Source: Denitratisoma sp. DHT3
Lineage (GTDB): Bacteria > Pseudomonadota > Gammaproteobacteria > Burkholderiales > Rhodocyclaceae
DNA length: 64,000 bases
NCBI RefSeq assembly: GCF_007833355.1
Contig: NZ_CP020914.1
Span: 2,280,047-2,344,046, forward strand
Direction of reading: 5' to 3'
Shown here: positions 1 through 8,764 of the stretch, piece after piece
Position numbering within the stretch: the stretch's first letter is position 1
Layout of the letters: every line of letters begins with the position of its first letter
Notes under the pieces: generated by a model
What the model was told of the DNA's origin: nothing
Seen by the model: the letters and a program-made list of their open reading frames with translations, nothing else
Database searches by the model: none
Position numbers and translations under genes: made by a program

Positions 1-2750
1 TTGGAGGACACGAAGCCGTTTCTGTCTTTGGCGATAGTCTGAGCCTGCTCGCAACGCTTGAGTGATTCAGTGGCGAGGGATCCAAACGGACTCGCTTCCT
101 GGGCATGTTGGAGGAAAAGGCGGTTGAGTCGGATCGGAGCAACGGACTTTTTGTCCTCCCGGCTGAGCAAGCGAATTAGGTACGCATATTTGAGCTTCCC
201 GATGTCCGTCGGGTTTGCCGACCAACCGAAGAGCAAACTTTTCGATAGTTTGAGAATTTCATCGGGGCTAAGTTCGTCTAAGGGACGTGAATTGAGGAAT
301 CGGGTGATATCTGCCTGGGCTTGCCGCCATGCCGCGATACGTCTCTTCTGTCGATCACGTGCTCGCGAGTCGATGCCGAATGGCCGGGACTGGAATTCCC
401 CCGGTGCACCTTCTACGACAAGCCGGGGCGGTGGGACTGCCCAAGTAGATGCCGAGGAAAAGCCGAGTTCAGAAAATACGTGAGCCAGCATGGGGCGGGC
501 CCGTTTGGCATCGTCCGCCCAACAACGGAATGAGCGGTCACCATAGCTTGCAGCGTGTTCTTCAGCGTGCCCCAGCATGCCGTCGATGATCTCCGCATTC
601 AACCCCAGCTCGCGAAGTCGTTGGGCAAGGCGATGCCGAAACAGGTTGGCCGGGAGCGGCCAGTGGAATAGCCCATCGTCTGCAGTCATGATCTTCGCCG
701 AAACAGAAGCCCACTGAATTCGGCTCCCTGTTTGGCTCAACAGGAATAGAAACGGCAATCGCCCAGTTGGCTGTTGATCGATCAAAGCGCGGATTTCGAA
801 AGAAAGATCTGGTGTCACCTCATACAGCGTGTCCGCCAGGATTTTGAGGTGCCGACCATACTCGGTCATGAAATCGCTGGCCAGGGCCGAGGGGAGGGGA
901 ATTAAGCGCCCCTGGTGCAATTCGTCGCTGTCTTTGTCATCGACGTACAAAAAACTGTTTTCAAGGTCAAAGTGGCAAGGGGATTCGAAAATGTCCCTGA
1001 CCGGGCGACATCCTGTCGCCGCCAAAAGCCCGACCGCCCAATAGGAGACGAAGGCGTTGTGAAACTCCAGGATCGAGCTGCTACTGCGCAGGCCATCCAG
1101 GGTTTGCTTTGCCTGGGAAAAAGCTTCTGCCAGCAGCCCGTCGAGCGGATCCAACCGGCTTCCCATGGCAATGATATTGGCAGCACTCTGGCCCTCGCTA
1201 ATACCGAAGGGGGTAGGCAGTTGATCCGACGTCCAGCGGGCATAGGCGCATGGGGCGGGAAGTCCCGAATTGGGAGACGAGCCCAGCAACCGGGCAAAGG
1301 AAGTGTCGTCGGAAGCTTCGAAGGTGAATTGAGTAAGGGCATGCGCCAACATTCCACCAGTGACCCGTGGAGCGATGGTCTCTATCGCTTGGCGGAACGC
1401 TGTGGCACAGACTTCTTCCACAGCAATGGCCTGCCAAATATCGCCAATTGTGCGGACATTTTGGCGAATATGTTGCGCAAGGCAGTGGATAATTGCCGAT
1501 GGTAGGGTGATCGTTTGGGCCGTTGCCAATGGACGAAGCCATTCTCGCTGATCTGGGGTGTCGGGTACCCAGGAGCTGTAGCGCCGCGGCGGCTGTCGCT
1601 GCAATTGGCCTTTGCCGACGTTCAATGTCCAGTCATCGGATATTTGACTCCCATCAACCACTATCCGACAAACTTGGTTAATCGACCGCCCAGCCGTCAT
1701 GGCGATCCAGGTAATTGCTGCCAATAAGGCTGACTTCGAGTCGGGCGATTCTATTGTCGCAGCGATCCAGTCATCGATCCTCGATCGGTCCCATCGATTG
1801 GGCGTCGTCCAGGACCACGGAAGAAACTGCCGCTGTTCCGCCGTCAGGAGCAGAACACTGCGTCCGACACGAACCTTCTCACTCATCGGCAGATCTTCGC
1901 GGACGTCCTGTACCAGAACCCCGTCCTCATCACCGCTAAGCAGCCGATCGGGAGGATCGGCGTCGATGAGATTGGCGACCGACTCGATGGCTACAAACTT
2001 TTCGTCATCAGACTCCGTTTCGTCTGGTGCATGTGAAGTGAGGAGTTGGGAGGGGACCAGTTCGGTTACTGCGCTGCCAGCATCCTCCAAGCGACTGAAT
2101 CCGGCTGCGGCGATGATTGCCCGAAAGAATCCGTCTTCGGTCGAACTGAGCGGTGCGTAGTCTCTTCGCAGTGCGATAGCGGTATTCTCGATGTGTCCGT
2201 TGATTGTCAGGAAATCCTCGGAGAGGACTTCCAGCTCCATCAGAAACGTTCTCCACCGGCCGGGTTCATGGATCCGGTACATCGCGGTGGCTACGGTTCG
2301 GAGATGGGTGTCCTGGATAATTCCGTGAATCGCTCGATCGGTCGCGTGAACCAGCAACCAACAGCACAACTTGGCCCACCAGATGGATTCAGCGCGGGTT
2401 TTTTGCGGGGTCGAAGTGGCTAGTGCCGCCGCAATATAGGTGGATTTCAGATCACCTCGAAGGGCCTTCTTCGCAGGCTGGTCGTCAGGCAGGTGCTCAA
2501 TGCCAGGAGGCGGCCCATATTGGTGAAGTGCGTTCGAGAGTGCCCACAAAGGTTCCGCAGCAACACACTGGATTGACCACGATTCGAGAAGTGAGTGTTT
2601 ATCAGCGTCGGCAAGGTGTCCCAATAGGGTACCGAGGATTCTACGATCGCGAGCGACGAGCCCTAGATTGCTAAGGAGAAGGAGTTCCTTCAATACACCG
2701 TGGCTTCTTGCCCAGGCAACCGAGCGCGCGAGACCGTAGGTGAAAAACAC
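1..2750 (-). CDS. large tyrosine recombinase/integrase-like protein (partial, runs off left edge)
   Basis: The reverse strand is open from 2852 to base 1 with no stop (about 916 codons from the GTG at 2750). The family is shown near the window edge: ATGCRP (around 1005) fits the box I TG-x-RP arginine motif, VDDK (around 930) fits the catalytic lysine, and at 545-640 come LFRH, then LGHA, then the tyrosine in AASYGD. The usual His of box II is Asn, just before LFRH. The long N-terminal half has no domain I recognise. Between the in-frame TAA at 2853-2855 and 2750 there is no ATG, GTG or TTG, so GTG 2750 is the first usable start, and its Shine-Dalgarno sequence is poor. The 5' end lies inside a direct repeat bounding the defence cargo, so this is the likely mobilising enzyme. 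Recombinase class is fairly sure; start and exact subfamily are not. Confidence 0.75.
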   Translation of the reverse strand, partial: MFFTYGLARSVAWARSHGVLKELLLLSNLGLVARDRRILGTLLGHLADADKHSLLESWSIQCVAAEPLWALSNALHQYGPPPGIEHLPDDQPAKKALRGDLKSTYIAAALATSTPQKTRAESIWWAKLCCWLLVHATDRAIHGIIQDTHLRTVATAMYRIHEPGRWRTFLMELEVLSEDFLTINGHIENTAIALRRDYAPLSSTEDGFFRAIIAAAGFSRLEDAGSAVTELVPSQLLTSHAPDETESDDEKFVAIESVANLIDADPPDRLLSGDEDGVLVQDVREDLPMSEKVRVGRSVLLLTAEQRQFLPWSWTTPNRWDRSRIDDWIAATIESPDSKSALLAAITWIAMTAGRSINQVCRIVVDGSQISDDWTLNVGKGQLQRQPPRRYSSWVPDTPDQREWLRPLATAQTITLPSAIIHCLAQHIRQNVRTIGDIWQAIAVEEVCATAFRQAIETIAPRVTGGMLAHALTQFTFEASDDTSFARLLGSSPNSGLPAPCAYARWTSDQLPTPFGISEGQSAANIIAMGSRLDPLDGLLAEAFSQAKQTLDGLRSSSSILEFHNAFVSYWAVGLLAATGCRPVRDIFESPCHFDLENSFLYVDDKDSDELHQGRLIPLPSALASDFMTEYGRHLKILADTLYEVTPDLSFEIRALIDQQPTGRLPFLFLLSQTGSRIQWASVSAKIMTADDGLFHWPLPANLFRHRLAQRLRELGLNAEIIDGMLGHAEEHAASYGDRSFRCWADDAKRARPMLAHVFSELGFSSASTWAVPPPRLVVEGAPGEFQSRPFGIDSRARDRQKRRIAAWRQAQADITRFLNSRPLDELSPDEILKLSKSLLFGWSANPTDIGKLKYAYLIRLLSREDKKSVAPIRLNRLFLQHAQEASPFGSLATESLKRCEQAQTIAKDRNGFVSS

Positions 2751-2847
2751 CGGGGAAAGGAGACAATCCTCAAATGAACTTGAGGTACCGGAATTGACGC
2801 TAACAGATGGGCGGGTAGCTGCCGGAATAGTTTTGAGTGTTGCCGTA
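2733..2847. repeat. left direct repeat, candidate recombination site
   Basis: This 115-bp stretch aligns without gaps to 13496-13610, with about 92 identities by hand count. The core 2765-2806 matches 13528-13569 at 40 of 42 positions. The core contains CCTCAA-6 nt-TTGAGG (2768-2785), an inverted repeat with a 6-nt spacer, which suits a tyrosine-recombinase core site. It overlaps the 5' end of the recombinase gene. Confidence 0.7.
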
Positions 2848-2978
2848 AACTTTTAAGTCTGCATGATTCTATGATATTAGAGGCGGCTTTCTCACTATGG
2901 TGGTACGGGTTATCGCTCAGGTCATAGTCCGGTGCTCGGCCATGTTGCCGTTGGCGTCAGAAACGGCGAGCGGCCGGT

Positions 2979-3956
2979 TTAGAGCTGTTTTGCGACGCCG
3001 ACCGCAATTGTCTCCGGCCTGACCCCAATGCCGTAAAAATATCCGCTTGATCTGACATCACGTGGCAACCCATGGCGACCGCTACTAACTCGCCATACGG
3101 ACGAATCAGCGTGAAACAGTTGGGCTAATAACGCTAGGACCGAAAACATTTTCGGTCCTAGCGGAAGAATCACAACGTTGTGCTCCTCTTCGAGGCCGCG
3201 TATCGCTGAATCCAAGATCGCGAGAGTACCGACAGGGTCTTCGACCGCGTATTCAATCACGTCTCGCTCGCCCAATTCCGCCAGAAGGCTTTCGTTGGCT
3301 TGGCGTAGATCTGGTTCATAATCCTTAATCAGCGACACTGGCATGAACGCAACAACCTTGGATGCCTGTAGATACTCAGTCGCCCCCATCACCTTGCCCG
3401 GTTCATAGCCCAGGCCCGCGACGAGGGCAATTGGCCTTCCCGGATCCCTAAACCACCCGGCAAATCGACTGTGTACTGGACCGACGATCTCGTTCTGAAC
3501 GAAGCCGCCTTCCGGAGGTTGAAATTCCGCCAGCGCGTACCAGATGTCGAGCGTAATCTTTCCTTGCTGTGTTAGTGGAATAGCAGCGGCCAGTATTGAA
3601 GCGATACGAAATCGATTCAAACAAGACACATCGCAGGCGACCCGAGACGGTTCCAAGGATGAGCCCCGCTGTGATGCCAACTCTTCAAGCTCTTTCGCGA
3701 TAATCTGGGGAAAGTCTCCATCCGAAATGTCGTTGAGAAGTCGGATGCCATTGGACGAATACCAACTCGTATTAGCTGCGTACGCGGCTTCCCGGTTGTG
3801 GTCAAAGCCGATAGCGACGATACGGTCCTTAAAGGAAAGTAGTTCCGTTGAAACGGCGATAGCTCTTGACTCATAACCAAGTGCAACAAGAACCAAGTCG
3901 TAACCAACTTCGCGCTCTTGCTCTAGGGCAATTCTTTCAAACCGTAAGTCATTCAT
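2979..3956 (-). CDS. unrecognised protein, fourth gene of the methylase-phosphoesterase-ATPase operon
   Basis: This is a 325-residue soluble protein that I cannot assign to a family. An alternation of short hydrophobic strands and helices suggests a Rossmann-like fold: LVLVALGYESR near the N-terminus, ACDVSCLNR in the first third, and VVILPLGPK near residue 270. The last of these, followed by a hydrophobic helix, recalls the sensor face of CARF-type proteins, but that is only a guess. Start: ATG 3956 overlaps the end of the ATPase gene by 8 bp and has an AAGGGG ribosome site; a longer frame from 4028 would run back into the ATPase gene. It is the last gene of its operon, and downstream is the left direct repeat. 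A role as sensor or effector partner of the ATPase is inferred only from position. Confidence 0.75.
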   Translation of the reverse strand: MNDLRFERIALEQEREVGYDLVLVALGYESRAIAVSTELLSFKDRIVAIGFDHNREAAYAANTSWYSSNGIRLLNDISDGDFPQIIAKELEELASQRGSSLEPSRVACDVSCLNRFRIASILAAAIPLTQQGKITLDIWYALAEFQPPEGGFVQNEIVGPVHSRFAGWFRDPGRPIALVAGLGYEPGKVMGATEYLQASKVVAFMPVSLIKDYEPDLRQANESLLAELGERDVIEYAVEDPVGTLAILDSAIRGLEEEHNVVILPLGPKMFSVLALLAQLFHADSSVWRVSSGRHGLPRDVRSSGYFYGIGVRPETIAVGVAKQL

Positions 3957-5835
3957 CAAATAACCCCTTTTGCGGATCATCTTCGGACTTGTTTGATGAC
4001 TGTGTTGGTTTGGGCCGCTCTCTTTCAAGTATCCGAGGGCTCTTCTTTACTAGCGTCGCCAAGGATCTGGACTTGCTCGCGGAACGCAGTGGAAGTAGCG
4101 CCAGAGGAGCAAAGAGGTGGGTCAATCGGAGCCGAACTCCCGCGACCTGAGAAAAAACGGAACGCCCTTCTAACCCTCCAATTGGGATAAAAGCTCCTGA
4201 GTAAAGTCCATCGGCAATTGCGTCTCTCACCGCCTCATCGCAATCTTCGGGAACCTCGAAGCTCATCACTGGATCCATTGTGAAGACACCCTCCAGGACG
4301 CTACGGCGGAAGGAGCCTGTGAGTTCGTCTACGATGTAACGAAGGCCACCCTTCCTACTGTTATCCGGCGCCGCCACCTTACTCGGTATCGTCGTAATGT
4401 AGTCTTGGAACTTTTGCGATGCTCCCTGAATAACTCGAAACTGCTTGTCGACGCTGATATCCCGGCCAGAACTACCCCGCGACCGTTCAATCAGCAGTTG
4501 TCTGGCAATACCGGTAAACCATCTCGGGTTCGCTTCTGAAATAAAGCAAACGGCCTCCCAGCCGCTATAAATCTTGGCCGTAGACTTCTTACCTTTCTTA
4601 AGTACGCTTTTTTCACCCCTACGTGAAGGGCCTCGGTCGATCAGAAGATTTCTAAAGCCAACGAGAGGCGCTGCTTTACGAACTACCGCGTCCATCAATT
4701 CTGGAGGTACCTTCTCCAGATCATTTGCGTTCACACCCTTCCTGGAAAGGACTTCCTGAAAGGATGGATCCTTGTTCGCGAGTTCGCTAAATGCGCGCTG
4801 CCATGCCCCTGTACGCCGATAGGTTCCTCGTACATCTGGCGCATGAAATACTGAATGACCCAAAACAGCTGTGGGTTGTACGATGCTCGTCTTATCGGCA
4901 GCCAAAGCTAGGCGACCCCATAACGCTTCGCAGAAGCCTTGCGCATCCTTCGGGTCGGCGTACAGAGATATCTCTTCGAAGTCGTTGCCTGCTGATGGCC
5001 CGAGAACGCTGTGGAAGACATCGGCTGCCGATGCAGATGGGCTAATCGCAAGTTTGAATACCAACCGTTGATCGGTCGATCGAAGGCACGAAAAGAGCAT
5101 CCGCTGAACACTATCGGGAGCAATTTCAAGTTCGTCAAAAAGTAGCCCCCAACGTCCTTGGTATTGGCCGGTCATAGCGTTGAAGGCCTCAATACCCTGG
5201 CTCGCACATGGAACAAGGGCAGTCTGGGCAGATGAAAGTAAGTGCGCTAGCTGGTCAGGACTATTGGTTGCGACTTCGTGAAGCCTTGCCATCCGGTCGA
5301 CGAGCGATTGCTTGATACCCAACAGCGAATAGATCAAGGGAGAAAGGTTCCAGCTGTTGGCGAGAGCCCTACAAAGCTCCGATTCTCGTTCCCGCGACAC
5401 GTCAAAATGGAGGAAGCCGTTATCCTGCTGCGGTCGATCATGGGTCAACTGAAGAAACGTATCAAGCAGCGCCCTCTGGAAATGGGTAACGAAAATAGCA
5501 TCTGTAAAGCGGAGGGCTATCGGCTGCTCAATTGCTTCGGCAATACAAGTAATCTGTTGCTTCCATGCCTCGTCCGCCGGAATAAAGACACCAATGAATC
5601 CAACTGATGCCCGGGTCTGATCTGCACTCGGATGATTCCAGCACGCCAACGCCTTCGGCTGAAGCATCTTTAATAGGTGCGTCTTACCGCTCCCTCGCGG
5701 CCCCACAACCAGCGCATGCTGCAAGGTCGCTAGCTGGTGAAAATTTAGATTTGGAACAAAATGCGAAGCGATTTTCTCCGCATCAAGGTGTCGCGCGTTA
5801 AATGCCGAGAAGAAAACCTTTGATGACTTTATCAT
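3949..5835 (-). CDS. AAA ATPase, ORC-CDC6-like, defence-associated
   Basis: This 628-residue P-loop ATPase has Walker A GPRGSGKT at residues 45-52 and Walker B LLFDELE at 231-237. The N-terminal FNAR segment (12-15) followed by the P-loop recalls the prokaryotic ORC-CDC6/STAND-like ATPases found in conflict systems. The C-terminal third (from about residue 400) is basic and charged, with no recognised domain, and may bind nucleic acid or a partner. Its ATG overlaps the phosphoesterase stop by 4 bp (ATGA), and its own stop overlaps the next gene by 8 bp, so the subunits are probably made in a coupled way. Likely an ATP-driven switch or remodeller for the neighbouring phosphoesterase. ATPase activity is firm; the role is inferred. 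Confidence 0.85.
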   Translation of the reverse strand: MIKSSKVFFSAFNARHLDAEKIASHFVPNLNFHQLATLQHALVVGPRGSGKTHLLKMLQPKALACWNHPSADQTRASVGFIGVFIPADEAWKQQITCIAEAIEQPIALRFTDAIFVTHFQRALLDTFLQLTHDRPQQDNGFLHFDVSRERESELCRALANSWNLSPLIYSLLGIKQSLVDRMARLHEVATNSPDQLAHLLSSAQTALVPCASQGIEAFNAMTGQYQGRWGLLFDELEIAPDSVQRMLFSCLRSTDQRLVFKLAISPSASAADVFHSVLGPSAGNDFEEISLYADPKDAQGFCEALWGRLALAADKTSIVQPTAVLGHSVFHAPDVRGTYRRTGAWQRAFSELANKDPSFQEVLSRKGVNANDLEKVPPELMDAVVRKAAPLVGFRNLLIDRGPSRRGEKSVLKKGKKSTAKIYSGWEAVCFISEANPRWFTGIARQLLIERSRGSSGRDISVDKQFRVIQGASQKFQDYITTIPSKVAAPDNSRKGGLRYIVDELTGSFRRSVLEGVFTMDPVMSFEVPEDCDEAVRDAIADGLYSGAFIPIGGLEGRSVFSQVAGVRLRLTHLFAPLALLPLRSASKSRSLATLVKKSPRILERERPKPTQSSNKSEDDPQKGLFDE

Positions 5836-7025
5836 GTTGCCCTCGGGGCAATTTGGCTGGGAAGCCCCGTACGATCGTAGTTGACTGCAATTCCCCGCAA
5901 TTCCAACTCGTCTTCCAACTGTTCCAAATGCTCTGGCGTCAAGTAGTTAAGCGAGGGAAGCGTCCCGAGTGCTTCTGACCATGTAATGTACGCAGTGCCG
6001 ACGAGCTTTGAAAGCTCATCGGCTAAGCAACCCACTTGACCCTTAAATCCGAAGCCACAAATGGTTGGCATACCCAAATTGCTACGCCCTGCTTGGCTCC
6101 ATTCGGTTGTCTCGGTCCACGACCAAGTCTTAACAGTGCCGACAATCGACGAATGATCAGACTGATTCGACTTCTTTAGCTCAATGAGGTGAAACTGATT
6201 CGGAATACCGGTTAGCCTTGCTCCAAGGCTACTGGAACCAAAAATAATGGGCGCACACGACGTCGAGGCTTGACCGTACACCAGACGTGGATGGTGGCGA
6301 TGCCCGTGAATGACCAGCCAGGACTTTCTTGTCGCGCGTTCTAGCTTTTCCAACAGTTCCGCGCCTTTGTGCACATACTGGTAGTCTGTTTTGCCTGCGA
6401 GGCTCGTCATAGGCATGAGATGGTGGTGACAGACAAGAACGAATGTCTGCTTGTCCTTCCACTTAGCCAACTCGCATAGAATGGCATCAATCGTACGCTG
6501 ACTTACTCTTCCGTGTTCGATTTCTTCTTCGCGGCCACCATGGTATGCGCTCGTATTTAGCACCAATGTGCAGCAGTCAGAAGCTAGATCGACGAAGACA
6601 AAGTTCTGTGCCCAGTACTGATTGTTGATGGCTGGATCGTCAAAAGGGAACCCTGGCGTTTGACACAAAAGAGCACCCTTCGGATCGGGGTCGTCGTCTT
6701 CGCTACGGTCCTTCAAATATCTCGAATTCAAATCGTGATTGCCGCAGGTCGACACCAACTGCCGCGAGCCGAGAGCCGCGTTCAGTTCTTGGAGCCTTGA
6801 CCACGCAGAACTGAAGCCTTGCAGGTCCGCTTGATTGCATATATCGCCGGCGCAGACCAGTATGTCGGCGGTAACACGCTCGCGCCTTACATACTCAATT
6901 AGATTGACGAGTGGGTTTCTACTCTCTAACGCCGCCGTGCCGAATTGCAAAGATGAATTGCTCGAATTCTTTGCATCTACGAAAGCATGCAAGTCGCTTA
7001 TCACCGCAAAGCTAAGCTCAGCCAT
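5832..7025 (-). CDS. calcineurin-like metallophosphoesterase
   Basis: This 397-residue protein carries the full metal-ligand set of the calcineurin-like superfamily in its first 245 residues: SDLH (10-13), GD (60-61), GNHD (95-98), a triple His (200-202) and GHRH (241-244). Such enzymes are two-metal phosphodiesterases or nucleases (MRE11/SbcD type) or phosphatases; the sequence does not say which substrate. Residues 260-397 form an extra C-terminal region I do not recognise. The start lies 10 bp after the methylase stop behind AGGAT, and the stop overlaps the ATPase start. Pairing a phosphoesterase with a P-loop ATPase resembles SbcCD-like logic, although this ATPase lacks the long coiled coil of SbcC. 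It is the probable effector of the operon. Confidence 0.88.
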   Translation of the reverse strand: MAELSFAVISDLHAFVDAKNSSNSSLQFGTAALESRNPLVNLIEYVRRERVTADILVCAGDICNQADLQGFSSAWSRLQELNAALGSRQLVSTCGNHDLNSRYLKDRSEDDDPDPKGALLCQTPGFPFDDPAINNQYWAQNFVFVDLASDCCTLVLNTSAYHGGREEEIEHGRVSQRTIDAILCELAKWKDKQTFVLVCHHHLMPMTSLAGKTDYQYVHKGAELLEKLERATRKSWLVIHGHRHHPRLVYGQASTSCAPIIFGSSSLGARLTGIPNQFHLIELKKSNQSDHSSIVGTVKTWSWTETTEWSQAGRSNLGMPTICGFGFKGQVGCLADELSKLVGTAYITWSEALGTLPSLNYLTPEHLEQLEDELELRGIAVNYDRTGLPSQIAPRAT

Positions 7026-7035
7026 ATTTTTGATC

Positions 7036-7872
7036 CTAGCTTGTCGTACGATAGTTTGTCATTATCATTTCATTTATGTCGGTCCGGAACTTCACTCCGC
7101 CGGCAACCGTTCGACGGACCGATTCGTACATACGCGACCACCCTTCAAGCTCCTCTATTATCTCTTTGTCATGAACATAGGATAGCATCACGTTCACGTT
7201 TCGCTCCGTCAGTTGTTTCGCTGCCGCAACGAGACGACGCTTGTCCTCATCATCAAAACGAGCTGCGTAGCCGTATTCGCCTCGATAACGCGTAGTCGTG
7301 GGATAGGGCGGATCCAGGTACACGAAGTCACCTGGCTGAACATCAGCTAGCGCCGCCTGAAAATCCCCTGAGATAAGAGTGGCCCCGTGAAGAAGGGACG
7401 AGGCCGCACGCAACTCCTGGAGTGTCGGGATTGCATATATTCTCGACCCCAACGGAACGTTGAACCTGCCCTTCCTATTCGTCCGATATACCCCGTTGAA
7501 ACACCCCTTCATGAGGTAGATGAGCTGCGCTGCGCGCTGCTCCAACGTCAGTGTCGTGCGATCCAGCTCACGCAAGATGTAATAGGCATCGGACGATACT
7601 GGTATCGAAGCCAGGTAACGATGAACCTCAGATGGGTTATCTCGGACGGCCGTATAGACGTCAATAACCTCTGGATTTATGTCACCTAGCGTCGCCCTAT
7701 TCGGACGCATACGAAAGAAAAGGCAAGCCGATCCTGCAAACGGTTCGATATATGAACGGAAAGTCTTCGGTGCAGACCTTTCCAGTATAGACACCAACCG
7801 CGCCTTGCTTCCCGACCAACGCAGGAAGGGCGCTGCTGCAATCTGCACATTGATTTCGGATGGCTCCAACAT
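7036..7872 (-). CDS. D12-class (Dam-like) DNA adenine N6-methyltransferase
   Basis: This 278-residue protein has the usual length and motif order of Dam-family methylases: WSGSK near residues 19-23, the SAM-binding EPFAGSA (43-49), GDINPE, and the catalytic DPPY at 187-190. It would methylate adenine at N6 in an unknown recognition sequence. It is the first gene of the operon, with an AGAAAGAG ribosome site before ATG 7872. No restriction endonuclease of a known family accompanies it. Self-marking by this enzyme, with the phosphoesterase and ATPase acting on unmarked DNA, is the natural hypothesis. An orphan regulatory methylase is the alternative. Confidence 0.9.
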   Translation of the reverse strand: MLEPSEINVQIAAAPFLRWSGSKARLVSILERSAPKTFRSYIEPFAGSACLFFRMRPNRATLGDINPEVIDVYTAVRDNPSEVHRYLASIPVSSDAYYILRELDRTTLTLEQRAAQLIYLMKGCFNGVYRTNRKGRFNVPLGSRIYAIPTLQELRAASSLLHGATLISGDFQAALADVQPGDFVYLDPPYPTTTRYRGEYGYAARFDDEDKRRLVAAAKQLTERNVNVMLSYVHDKEIIEELEGWSRMYESVRRTVAGGVKFRTDINEMIMTNYRTTS

Positions 7873-7905
7873 TGCTCTTTCTGGTCATCGCCAAAATATA
7901 ATTGA

Positions 7906-7921
7906 CGTAGCCAAAACTACG
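7906..7921. promoter_or_regulatory. small inverted repeat upstream of the methylase operon
   Basis: CGTAG-6 nt-CTACG lies about 35 bp upstream of the methylase start. TATATT on the minus strand near 7892-7897 could act as a -10 element, but no convincing -35 is seen. It may be an operator; the arms are short. Confidence 0.3.
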
Positions 7922-7999
7922 ATCATATATCGCAGCGCGGCCAGTCAGTCAGTATACCGAGGGAATGACCAGCCTGCATCGATTGTGATAGAAGCCCGG

Positions 8000-8062
8000 A
8001 TGAGCCTGATGGTCGTGGCTGCGATTATCGCGACGATGGTAGTCCTGAGCTTCCGCCGCTGA
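8000..8062 (+). CDS. possible 20-residue hydrophobic peptide (type I toxin-like)
   Basis: A short frame between the two defence operons encodes a single predicted membrane helix with a basic end (MSLMVVAAIIATMVV, then LSFRR). Length and composition recall small hydrophobic toxins of type I systems such as Ibs. It lies on the strand opposite to both flanking operons. The ribosome site is weak (GAAG before CCCGG). No antisense RNA gene could be identified. Chance occurrence is possible for so short a frame. Confidence 0.25.
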   Translation: MSLMVVAAIIATMVVLSFRR

Positions 8063-8128
8063 TCGCCACATGTCGTTCGTCTGAATGGGTATTGGTGCCC
8101 GTGACCTTCGAGCCCGATTGCTGATGAG

Positions 8129-8155
8129 GGGCGGCTTACCGCCAGACTGCCGCCC
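8129..8155. other. GC-rich hairpin between the two defence operons
   Basis: GGGCGGC and GCCGCCC form a 7-bp stem with a 13-nt loop, lying between the DUF6527 gene and the methylase operon. No T-run follows on either strand, so it is not a classical terminator. The rest of 7873-8221 holds only the small frame at 8000 and the inverted repeat at 7906. Confidence 0.35.
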
Positions 8156-8221
8156 GACAAGGACTGATCCGGCAACGGCAGCACTGGCCGAATTTAAGAC
8201 CGACGGCGATTATTAACCCAA

Positions 8222-8764
8222 CTAAACCCTTATGCTAATTCGACCTTGAGTACTGGACCCTAGTATGCACAAGTAATGCCCCTCCTGCTTTCCCTTTGCG
8301 GCTTGGTGCCTTCGAACTAGTTCCTCGCAGGCCCAATAAACATCCCAAGGTACAGCATCCAGACGTTCGGCCAAGATCCGATGATCAGTGGATTCGGTAG
8401 GAAGCGAGGCGAGTACAGAAGCGATCCAACCTTCCGATATCCGTTCTACGCGCGCAGCGCCATATGCGCCGCACCATAGGATTTCGTCGTTCCAAACAAT
8501 AAAGTGTGCTCGACAGCCATCCTGCTTCCAGACAGAGGGATATAACGTGATCTTGCCCTTGCGTTCGTACTTGCGCCAGGCTGGACCGCTCCGGCCATCG
8601 AGATTGACGCTAATCGTGTCACCACAGCCATCCGGACAGCGAATCAAGACGGAACGTGGAACGCCTCGTTCGACAATCACGCAATCGCCAGGATGCTTCA
8701 GCAATTCGACACCGTTCGAATAGCGTTGCACAACGCCGCAAAACCGAAGCTTATTCACTTTCAT
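8222..8764 (-). CDS. DUF6527 family protein of a ubiquitin-like conjugation operon
   Basis: This 180-residue protein has the DUF6527 pattern in its first 100 residues: CPDGCG, then a Trp-rich stretch, LYPSVW, a Cys before HF, and ILWCG. The cysteines look like zinc ligands. The family is repeatedly encoded with bacterial Ubl, E2-like and JAB-E1 genes; its biochemical role is not known to me. The start overlaps the end of the JAB-E1 gene by 14 bp, so it belongs to the same transcript and is its last gene. The tail from about residue 115 is helical and charged. Family assignment rests on the motif and the neighbours together. Confidence 0.8.
   Translation of the reverse strand: MKVNKLRFCGVVQRYSNGVELLKHPGDCVIVERGVPRSVLIRCPDGCGDTISVNLDGRSGPAWRKYERKGKITLYPSVWKQDGCRAHFIVWNDEILWCGAYGAARVERISEGWIASVLASLPTESTDHRILAERLDAVPWDVYWACEELVRRHQAAKGKQEGHYLCILGSSTQGRISIRV

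Noticed and set aside
58..2674. Several short plus-strand frames over the first 2.7 kb
   Set aside because: They are antisense or out of frame with the long minus-strand recombinase, have low-complexity Arg/Ser-rich sequence and no motifs.
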